Assembly: GCA_029263295.1 (NCBI GenBank)
Contig: JAJCXT010000001.1
Coordinates: 1-33,542 of the forward strand
DNA length: 33,542 nucleotides
Reading direction: 5' to 3'
Origin: Acidobacteriota bacterium
GTDB taxonomy: Bacteria > Acidobacteriota > UBA890 > WLXD01
The notes beneath the pieces were generated by a model. That model did no database searches. It was not told where the DNA came from and saw only the letters and a list, made by a program, of their open reading frames with translations. Positions 7,674-13,987 of the stretch are shown here, piece after piece (position 1 is the first letter of the stretch; each line of letters opens with the position of its first letter). The position numbers were made by a program, and so were the translations under genes.

Positions 7674-9478
7674 CGAATCTCAAACGGCTCTTCCGCTTCA
7701 TGAAACCGCACCGACAGCGGATGGCCGGCGCTGCCGCGGCCATGGGCGCCGTGGCAGTGGCGAACTACGCGATTCTCTTGATGATCGAGCCCATCATGGA
7801 TCAGACGCTCGTGGAGGGGGCGGCGTCTTCCTACGTGCGCAAGGTCGCCGCAGTCCTGGTCCTGCTCTACCTGTCAATGGGCATCGCGCGTTACCTATCC
7901 ACGTATCTCATGGGTAGTGTCGGCTTCGCGGTCGTCCGCGACCTGCGCGTACATCTGTACCGACATCTGCAGTTCTTGCCGCTCGGGTTTCATTCGTCGC
8001 GATCCACCGGTGGCCTGATGTCGAGGGTGACGAGCGACGTGCTGGCCATCCAGGAGGCGCTGACCCGGGTGCTGGTTGATGTGGTGCGCGAGTCTCTGAC
8101 GCTGGTCGGGTGCCTTGCCGTGATGTTCTACGTCGACTGGCTGCTGGCGCTGATCATCCTGGCGGCAGCGCCGCTGCTGATCACGGTCATCGGTCGGCTG
8201 GGGAAACGCCTGCGCAAAGCGAGCCACGAGGCACAGCGGGGCCTCGGGCAGCTGTCGGCCCTGCTACAGGAGACGCTGACGGGTATCCGGGTGGTCAAGG
8301 CGTTTGGTATGGAACACGCGGAGACGGAGAAGTTCCGGCGCGCGGCCGAGCGTCTGTTTCGTCATTCGCTGCACGCGGAAAGGCTGGGCGCGATCAGTTC
8401 GCCGCTGATGGAGTTCATCGGGGCATGTGCCGGCGCCGCCGTGCTGCTCTATGGCTCCGGCCGCATCGCCGCGGGCGTCCTGACAATGGGGCAGTTCGTG
8501 ATGTTCCTGACCGCGGGCCTTGTCGCATACGCCCCGATACGGAGATTGAGCAACGCGAATGTACGCATTCAGGCGGCTGCCGCCGCGTCGGAGCGCATTT
8601 TCGAGATCCTCGACTCTCCAGTGGAGCCCCTGGCCGGCTCGGCGGAGTGGCCCGACGGCGGTGAGTTGAAGGTCACCGAAGAGCCGGGAAAGCTGCAGAT
8701 GCCTGCGCTGGTTCACGGAATCGCCTTCGAGCATGTCTGCTTCGCCTACGACGACGGGGGGCCTACCCGGCAGGTACTGCACGACATCACCCTCTCGGTC
8801 CCGGCGGGGTCGGCAATTGCACTCGTGGGCGAGTCCGGTGGAGGCAAGTCGACGATCGCAAATCTGATCCCGAGATTCCACACCCCCACCGCGGGTGCCG
8901 TGAAGATAGACGGCGTCAATATCCGCGACGTGCGCCTCATAGACCTGCGCAGCCAGATCTCGGTGGTGACTCAGGAGACGATCCTGTTCAACGACACCGT
9001 GCGAGCCAACATTGCCTATTGCCAGCCCGGCATCTCGGCCGATGCGGTCGCGCGCGCCGCGCGCGCAGCGTTCGCGCACGAGTTCATCGAGGCCCTGCCG
9101 GAGGGTTACGACACAGTGCTCGGCGAGCGCGGGTTGCGCCTGTCAGGTGGCCAGCGGCAGCGAATCGCGATCGCGCGAGCGCTGCTCAAGAACGCGCCGA
9201 TCCTCATTCTCGACGAGGCGACCAGTAACCTGGATGTGCGTTCGGACAGGCTCGTTCAGGAGGCTCTTGTCAACCTGATGGAAGGTCGTACGACGCTGAT
9301 CATCGCGCACCGATTGTCGACGATTCAGAGTGCCGACATGATCGTCGTGATCGATGCCGGGCGAGTCGTCGAGCAGGGTACGCACGATCAGCTACTGGCA
9401 CGAATGGGTCCCTATCAGCGTCTCTATGCCATGCACTTCGCGGCGTCTGCCGACGCCGGATTCGCACTGGAAAACTAG
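7670..9478 (+). CDS. MsbA-like ABC exporter (lipid A/phospholipid flippase type)
   Basis: This 602-aa half-transporter has an N-terminal six-helix membrane domain (about residues 10-310) and a C-terminal ATPase domain. The ATPase motifs are complete: Walker A GESGGGKST (387-395), Q-loop VTQETILFNDTV, signature LSGGQ (491-495), Walker B ILILDEA (Asp515, Glu516) and switch His547 in IAHRLS. A homodimer is expected. The order lpxB, this gene, then an acyltransferase, with an ATGA overlap to lpxB, strongly suggests it flips the lipid A core across the inner membrane as MsbA does. About 10 extra residues (EEPGKLQMPA region) precede the first ATPase strand. MsbA-type exporters are hard to separate from other lipid or multidrug exporters by sequence alone, so I give no gene symbol. 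Confidence 0.88.
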   Translation: MTNLKRLFRFMKPHRQRMAGAAAAMGAVAVANYAILLMIEPIMDQTLVEGAASSYVRKVAAVLVLLYLSMGIARYLSTYLMGSVGFAVVRDLRVHLYRHLQFLPLGFHSSRSTGGLMSRVTSDVLAIQEALTRVLVDVVRESLTLVGCLAVMFYVDWLLALIILAAAPLLITVIGRLGKRLRKASHEAQRGLGQLSALLQETLTGIRVVKAFGMEHAETEKFRRAAERLFRHSLHAERLGAISSPLMEFIGACAGAAVLLYGSGRIAAGVLTMGQFVMFLTAGLVAYAPIRRLSNANVRIQAAAAASERIFEILDSPVEPLAGSAEWPDGGELKVTEEPGKLQMPALVHGIAFEHVCFAYDDGGPTRQVLHDITLSVPAGSAIALVGESGGGKSTIANLIPRFHTPTAGAVKIDGVNIRDVRLIDLRSQISVVTQETILFNDTVRANIAYCQPGISADAVARAARAAFAHEFIEALPEGYDTVLGERGLRLSGGQRQRIAIARALLKNAPILILDEATSNLDVRSDRLVQEALVNLMEGRTTLIIAHRLSTIQSADMIVVIDAGRVVEQGTHDQLLARMGPYQRLYAMHFAASADAGFALEN

Positions 9479-9484
9479 CAGCCT

Positions 9485-10159
9485 GTGGTAGAACCGGGAA
9501 CCCCACCGCGCAGCGTTTCGGATCGGCTGGTGGCGGCGCTGGTCCCGCCAGTGGGCGCCGCATATCTCAGGCTCGTCCGGCGTACGATGCGGCTGTCGCG
9601 AGAGGGCGATGGAACGGCCCTGCCGGACGATGGCACGCCGGTCGTGTACTGCTTCTGGCACGAGAAACTGGCGATGATGCCGTGGGTGCAGTTCAGGCCA
9701 CCGACGGTTGTCCCCGTGTCGCAGTCGCGCGACGGAGATTTCACCGCACGGCTGTTCGCCCGGCTGGGAGTGGAGGCGACCCGCGGCTCGAGTTCACGCG
9801 GAGGGGCTCTGGCCGCTCGCGGTATGGTGACCGCCGCGCGCGCAGGTCGGGATCTCGGGATTACGCTCGATGGGCCGCGTGGCCCCGCCCACGTGGTGCA
9901 ACCCGGCGCCACCTGGATTGCACGTGCCGCCGGCTGCGCACTGCTTCCGGTGGGCTTCGCCTGCAGTCGCTATCGTCGCCTCGGAAGCTGGGATCGCATG
10001 GTGATTCCTTTGCCTTTCTCGCGCGGAGCGTTCGTATACGGCGAGCATCTGTACGTGCCCCGCGACGCCACTCACGACGATCTGGCGGTGGCCGATCAGG
10101 AACTGGCGCGCCGAGTCGAAGAGGTTACGAAACGAGCTGAAACGATGCTGCTAACATGA
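9485..10159 (+). CDS. DUF374-family lysophospholipid acyltransferase-like protein (candidate lipid A late acyltransferase)
   Basis: This 224-aa protein carries the features of the DUF374/LPLAT-like family: YCFWHEKLAMM with Trp58-His59 near the N-terminus, SQSRDGDFTARLF, the ATRGSSSRGG motif (Arg100) and TLDGPRGP (129-134), then a hydrophobic ARAAGCALLPVGF strand. Such proteins are membrane-associated acyl-CoA/ACP-dependent acyltransferases. Family members (the LpxJ type of Helicobacter and Campylobacter) can act as lipid A secondary acyltransferases unrelated to LpxL/LpxM. Position directly after lpxB and the MsbA-like exporter fits that role here, but this is inference. It starts with GTG 6 nt after the exporter stop. 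The residue before DGPRGP is Leu where Pro is commoner. It could instead act on phospholipids. Confidence 0.8.
   Translation: MVEPGTPPRSVSDRLVAALVPPVGAAYLRLVRRTMRLSREGDGTALPDDGTPVVYCFWHEKLAMMPWVQFRPPTVVPVSQSRDGDFTARLFARLGVEATRGSSSRGGALAARGMVTAARAGRDLGITLDGPRGPAHVVQPGATWIARAAGCALLPVGFACSRYRRLGSWDRMVIPLPFSRGAFVYGEHLYVPRDATHDDLAVADQELARRVEEVTKRAETMLLT
10149..10157 (+). promoter_or_regulatory. Possible extended -10 element for yicC (leaderless arrangement)
   Basis: TGCTAACAT ends 8 nt before the yicC ATG at 10166, so transcription from it would begin at or within 2-3 nt of the start codon. There is no purine-rich ribosome-binding site between them (only GAGCCGCC). The element also encodes the last residues and stop of the acyltransferase gene, so chance cannot be excluded. 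No clear -35 is seen. Confidence 0.35.
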
Positions 10160-10165
10160 GCCGCC

Positions 10166-11044
10166 ATGATCAAATCTATGAGCGGGCACGGCCGTGCGGA
10201 TGCCGCCAGTGAGGCGCTGCGGATCACCGTCGAGGTTCGCAGCGTAAATCACCGTTTCTGTCGAGTCTCGTTGCGTCTGCCAAGCGAGTTGATCGCGTTC
10301 GAGGACGTGGCTCGCCGACAGGTGCAGGCGTGTGTCCAGCGCGGCAAGGTTGATGTAACCGCTTCGATCGCCGGGGCCGGCGGGCAGAGCGTGCGCCTGG
10401 ATCATGACGCTGCGGCGGCGTGGGTGAGTGAGTTGCGCCAGCTTGCGGACCGTAACGGTCTGGAGGGCAACCCTACGCTTGGCGATGTGCTCCAGCTCCC
10501 TGGAGTACTTGCTGGCGCCGGCACCGTGCCTGTAGACGACGGCACTGGAAAGTTACTCGGCGCGGGGCTCGCCGACGCGCTAAAGGCGTTCGACGAGATG
10601 CGCCGCGGTGAAGGCGCTGACATGGCCAAGGACCTGAGCGGCCGGACGGCGCTGATGCGCGCGCGCATCGAGGAGGTCGCCGCGGTTGCCGACTCGCTGC
10701 CTGGACGGGTTCGCGATCAGCTACGCGAGCGAATCGCTGATCTGCTGGGCGATGCCGGTGTCGAGGTCAGCGAGGACCGCATCGTGCAGGAGGCCGCCCA
10801 CTACGCCGATCGCGCCGACGTGACCGAAGAAATCGTGAGGTTACGATCGCACCTCGACAAGGTGGACGAACTGCTCGAGTCGGACGAGGCCGTCGGCCGA
10901 ACCCTCGAGTTCGTGACGCAGGAGATTCATCGCGAGTTGAACACGATTGGCTCGAAGAGCAAGGACCTCGAGGTAGCCGACGCGATCGTCGTCCTCAAGG
11001 CGGAGCTCGAACGTCTGCGCGAGCAGGTGCAGAACATTGAGTGA
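10166..11044 (+). CDS. yicC: YicC family endoribonuclease
   Basis: This 292-aa protein is a full-length YicC. The N-terminus MIKSMSGHGRAD and the following VEVRSVNHRFCRVSLRLP are family hallmarks. QRGKVDVTASI lies at about residue 60. The C-terminal DUF1732 part has QEAAHYADRADVTEEI, ELNTIGSKSKD and a final ELERLREQVQNIE. YicC proteins are hexameric metal-dependent endoribonucleases implicated in small RNA turnover. The yicC-gmk-rpoZ order is widespread in Gram-negative bacteria. The ATG is 6 nt after the acyltransferase stop with no Shine-Dalgarno, and a -10-like sequence sits 8 nt upstream. The TGA overlaps the TTG-started gmk by 8 nt. Identification is firm; targets are unknown. Confidence 0.94.
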   Translation: MIKSMSGHGRADAASEALRITVEVRSVNHRFCRVSLRLPSELIAFEDVARRQVQACVQRGKVDVTASIAGAGGQSVRLDHDAAAAWVSELRQLADRNGLEGNPTLGDVLQLPGVLAGAGTVPVDDGTGKLLGAGLADALKAFDEMRRGEGADMAKDLSGRTALMRARIEEVAAVADSLPGRVRDQLRERIADLLGDAGVEVSEDRIVQEAAHYADRADVTEEIVRLRSHLDKVDELLESDEAVGRTLEFVTQEIHRELNTIGSKSKDLEVADAIVVLKAELERLREQVQNIE

Positions 11045-11708
11045 GTCGCGGCCCGCGAGTCTTGTTGTTTCGGCGCCCTCTGGGGCCGGGAAGACGAGCC
11101 TGGCGGATCACCTGCTGAACAACGTTTCACGGGTGCAGCGCACGATCTCCTGCACGACACGCGAACCGCGCAATCACGAGGTCGATGGCGAACACTATTT
11201 CTTCGTCACCGCAGAGAAATTCGACGCCCTCGTGCGCGACGACAAGTTCCTCGAATGGGCAGAAGTCCACGGCCATCGCTATGGGACTCCGTCTGCCGAG
11301 GTCGACAGGATTCACGCGTCCGGTGACGACGCCGTCATGGTGATTGATGTCCAGGGAGCGGAATCCGTGCGGCAAGCGTTGCCCGAATCCGTCACCGTCT
11401 TTGTCCTTCCGCCGTCACGGCGAGCGCTGATTGAGAGGCTTGATGGACGTGATGGTCTCGGCGGCGGGGAGGGGCGCGAACTTCGCTTGCGCGTCGCGGC
11501 GGACGAAATCGCGGACTATGTGAAGTACGATTACGTGGTCGTGAACGACGACTTCGATATTGCGGCGGCGGAACTTGCCGCCATCGTCCGGGCCGAACGC
11601 TGCTGCCGGCAGCGTCGGCAAGCAGAGGCGGAGAGGCTTCTGGCCGATTTTCGCGCCGAGACGAGCGACCCGGACTGCGACGCCAACAGCAGAACAGCAG
11701 GAGATTGA
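11037..11708 (+). CDS. gmk: Guanylate kinase
   Basis: Gmk converts GMP to GDP with ATP in the cytoplasm. The 223-aa product has the P-loop SAPSGAGKTSL at residues 12-22, the GMP-binding region TTREPRNHEVDGEHYFF, WAEVHGHRYGTP, VIDVQGAESVRQ and the late VVNDDFDIA segment. The start is TTG at 11037, overlapping yicC by 8 nt with AGGTG about 7 nt upstream; no ATG or GTG in this frame precedes the P-loop. The lid is odd: the usual RGxxDSxxxIxxR becomes GRDGLGGGEGRELRLR, one residue longer and lacking the Thr/Gln-Asp-Ser core, though arginines remain. A C-terminal tail of about 25 residues (ETSDPDCDANSRTAGD at the end) is extra. One nt separates it from rpoZ. Confidence 0.93.
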   Translation: MSESRPASLVVSAPSGAGKTSLADHLLNNVSRVQRTISCTTREPRNHEVDGEHYFFVTAEKFDALVRDDKFLEWAEVHGHRYGTPSAEVDRIHASGDDAVMVIDVQGAESVRQALPESVTVFVLPPSRRALIERLDGRDGLGGGEGRELRLRVAADEIADYVKYDYVVVNDDFDIAAAELAAIVRAERCCRQRRQAEAERLLADFRAETSDPDCDANSRTAGD

Positions 11709-11709
11709 A

Positions 11710-11958
11710 ATGACAGAGCCCGTGAGCACGCCGCCCGTCAGCGAGTTCCTTTTCGTGGAAGTTGCTGCGCAGCGCTGCATGCAGTTGATGCGTGGCGCGC
11801 GACCGAAGATCGAGTCTGAAGCGCGCAAGTACAGCACTCTCGCGATTACCGAAGTGGAGGAAGGTCTCGTCCCGTGGCGTATCCGCGGCGAGGACGAGGA
11901 GCCTCTCGTGGCAGCCGCCATGGCCGCGTCCGATGAGGGCTCCGACGAAGAGGAGTGA
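11710..11958 (+). CDS. rpoZ: DNA-directed RNA polymerase omega subunit
   Basis: This 82-aa protein matches the omega subunit in size, position and core pattern. FLFVEVAAQRCMQLMRGARP corresponds to the conserved helix that ends in GARP, followed by ARKYSTLAITEVEEGLVPW, with an acidic tail (DEGSDEEE). Omega clamps the C-terminus of beta-prime and promotes polymerase assembly. The ATG at 11710 has a good AGGAG 7 nt upstream and lies 1 nt after the gmk stop; a longer in-frame opening would read through gmk and is rejected. The location between gmk and coaBC is the conserved one. The family is short and divergent, so confidence rests on motif plus context. Confidence 0.9.
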   Translation: MTEPVSTPPVSEFLFVEVAAQRCMQLMRGARPKIESEARKYSTLAITEVEEGLVPWRIRGEDEEPLVAAAMAASDEGSDEEE

Positions 11959-11983
11959 CCGCACTGCTCAGGATGACGATGTC

Positions 11984-13213
11984 GTGAGCTCGAGTTCGCT
12001 GCAAGGAAAGCGGGTCGTCCTGGTCGTGACGGGCGGCATCGCCGCGTACAAGACGTGCGAAGTGGTTCGTCGCCTCCGCGATCACGGCGTGGAAGTGCGC
12101 ATTGCGATGACCACGGCGGCCACGCGCTTCGTCGCTCCGCTGACGTTCGCGGCGTTGTCTGGCCAGCCGGTCGTCACGTCGCTGTTCGAGGGCGGGTCTC
12201 CTGAAGAGATACCGCATGTCCGCTGGGCGGAGTGGGCCGACATGCTGTGCGTTGCGCCGGCCACGGCGGACTTCGTTGCCAAGATGGCGCATGGGGTTGC
12301 CGATGACTTTGCCTCCACGTTGTCTCTCGCGAACGCGGCACCGACTCTGGTGGCGCCGGCGATGGAAGACGACATGTATCGCCATCCGGCCGTGCAGCGG
12401 AACATCGCGACGCTGACGGGCGACGGGGTAGCCATAGTCGGCCCGGCGACAGGCTCTCTGGCCTCGGGCCGGACGGGCCCCGGTCGGATGAGCGAACCCG
12501 ATGAGATCGTCGCGGCGGCATTGCGCGTGCTGCGACACGGGGTGATTGCCGCCGACCTCGAGGGCCAGCACGTGGTGATCACCGCTGGACCGACGTACGA
12601 AGCGCTCGACCCGGTGCGCGGATTCACCAATCGATCGAGCGGTCGCATGGGCTTCGAACTTGCGCGTGAAGCGAGGTGGCGCGGTGCGCGGGTGACGCTC
12701 GTGGCTGGGCCAACCTCGCTCGTGCCGCCGGCCGGGGTGCGATATCAGCCCGTGCGGTCGGCCGGCGAGATGCACGAGGCAGTGCGATCGGTAGCGGCAG
12801 ACGCCGAAGTCGCGATCATGTGCGCGGCCGTGTGCGACTTCACCCCGGCGGAGCCGGCCGACGCCAAGCTGAAGAAGGGCGCTCGAGACCGGATCGACAT
12901 TCCGATGGTCCGCACCGCGGATATCCTCGCCAGTCTCGGGACCAGCGCCGAACGACCGTTCCTGGTTGGGTTTGCCGCCGAGAGTTCGGGCCTGCGAGAG
13001 CATGCCGTGGAGAAGATGGAATGCAAGAATTGCGACATGATCGTCGGCAACCTGATCGGTGGGGCGGATGTCGGGATGGGCGGCCACGAGAACGAAGTCG
13101 TGATCCTTGATCGCCAGGGCGGTGAACAACAGGTAGGGCGGTCTTCCAAGGCAGACGTCGCCACTCGCATATGGAACGCGATCGCCCGCTTCCGGGAGCA
13201 GGCCAGTAGGTGA
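11984..13213 (+). CDS. coaBC: Bifunctional phosphopantothenoylcysteine decarboxylase / phosphopantothenate-cysteine ligase
   Basis: CoaBC carries out two consecutive steps of coenzyme A synthesis: joining cysteine to 4'-phosphopantothenate, then decarboxylating the product. The 409-aa protein has an N-terminal FMN flavoprotein domain (CoaC): LVVTGGIAAYKTCE, active-site His78 in IPHVRWAEWAD, and APATADFVAKMAHG. The CoaB domain starts near residue 190: ITAGPTYEALDPVRG, NRSSGRMGFELA, CAAVCDF and a KLKKG motif. The usual PxMNxxMW substrate motif is PAMEDDMY here, with Glu128 replacing the active-site Asn. The GTG at 11984 follows an AGGA about 9 nt upstream; a longer in-frame opening overlaps rpoZ and is not used. 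The end overlaps the UDG gene as GTGA. Confidence 0.93.
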   Translation: MSSSSLQGKRVVLVVTGGIAAYKTCEVVRRLRDHGVEVRIAMTTAATRFVAPLTFAALSGQPVVTSLFEGGSPEEIPHVRWAEWADMLCVAPATADFVAKMAHGVADDFASTLSLANAAPTLVAPAMEDDMYRHPAVQRNIATLTGDGVAIVGPATGSLASGRTGPGRMSEPDEIVAAALRVLRHGVIAADLEGQHVVITAGPTYEALDPVRGFTNRSSGRMGFELAREARWRGARVTLVAGPTSLVPPAGVRYQPVRSAGEMHEAVRSVAADAEVAIMCAAVCDFTPAEPADAKLKKGARDRIDIPMVRTADILASLGTSAERPFLVGFAAESSGLREHAVEKMECKNCDMIVGNLIGGADVGMGGHENEVVILDRQGGEQQVGRSSKADVATRIWNAIARFREQASR

Positions 13214-13929
13214 CCGACAGGAGAGAGGCTCGCCGGCAATCCATCGGGCATTTGCAGCGCCTGCAGGCCGAGGGGGTCGGGGCGATGCCTATGACTCAAC
13301 AGGCGGCAACGAACGAGACCTTCGAGTCCGCCCCCATCGAGGCCGCGCCGGAGTCGGTGGCGCAATCCGGGGCACGCACCCTCGCGGACATTGATCGAGA
13401 CAGTCAGGCGTGCACGCTCTGTTCGTTGTGCGAGGAGCGCACCAGGGTCGTCTTTGGTGTGGGCGACCCGAATGCCCGTCTGATGTTCATTGGCGAGGGC
13501 CCCGGCCGGGACGAGGATCTTCAGGGCGAACCGTTCGTGGGCGCCGCGGGGCAACTGCTCAACAAGATCCTCGACGCGATGGGCCTGCGGCGGGCGGATG
13601 TCTACATCGCGAACACCGTGAAGTGCCGTCCCCCTCGCAATCGAAATCCAGAGCCGGCGGAACTCGCTGCCTGCCGGCCGTACCTGCTCGAGCAGGTCAG
13701 AGCGGTTGCTCCCGAGTTGGTCGTGGTACTCGGCAGAGTTGCCATGCAGGCGGTTCTGGAGACCGATGCCCCGCTGGGCCGCATGCGAGGGAGGTTCCAC
13801 GACTGGGATGGAACCCCGGTGGCGTGTACCTACCATCCTGCGTATCTGCTGCGGAAGCCGGAGGACAAGGGCAAGACCTGGGCTGACATGCGCGCGGTGA
13901 TGGAACGCCTCGGCCTCGAGATCCCTTGA
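13210..13929 (+). CDS. Family 4 (Fe-S) uracil-DNA glycosylase with N-terminal extension
   Basis: This enzyme removes uracil from DNA in base-excision repair. Residues 65-239 are the glycosylase: iron-sulfur ligands Cys68 and Cys71 (CTLC), Cys139 (VKCRPP) and Cys155 (AACRPY), with the same 16-residue spacing of the last pair as the Thermus family 4 enzyme. The active-site motif FIGEGPGRDEDLQGEPFVG and the late YHPAYLLR are both present. Before it lies a roughly 60-residue extension: a basic amphipathic segment (RREARRQSIGHLQRLQAEGV) and an Ala/Glu/Pro-rich linker. Related bacterial proteins often carry such a helix-plus-linker of unknown role. The GTG at 13210 overlaps the coaBC stop (GTGA). 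priA and dnaE follow. Function is confident; the extension's role is unknown. Confidence 0.92.
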   Translation: MTDRREARRQSIGHLQRLQAEGVGAMPMTQQAATNETFESAPIEAAPESVAQSGARTLADIDRDSQACTLCSLCEERTRVVFGVGDPNARLMFIGEGPGRDEDLQGEPFVGAAGQLLNKILDAMGLRRADVYIANTVKCRPPRNRNPEPAELAACRPYLLEQVRAVAPELVVVLGRVAMQAVLETDAPLGRMRGRFHDWDGTPVACTYHPAYLLRKPEDKGKTWADMRAVMERLGLEIP

Positions 13930-13987
13930 GGGTGAAGGCTGCCGTACCGCCGCGTAGGCACTGGCAAATGTCCAGCACAGTAGTGTC

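Noticed and set aside
11431-11505. A frameshift in gmk explaining the odd lid
   Set aside because: The frame resumes the conserved pattern (AADEIADYVKYDYVVVND) without a stop, and the segment is only one residue longer than usual, so a compensated pair of indels would be needed.
11846-13129. A 427-codon open frame antisense to coaBC and rpoZ
   Set aside because: The sense strand encodes clear RpoZ and CoaBC motifs; the antisense product shows only biased, basic composition.
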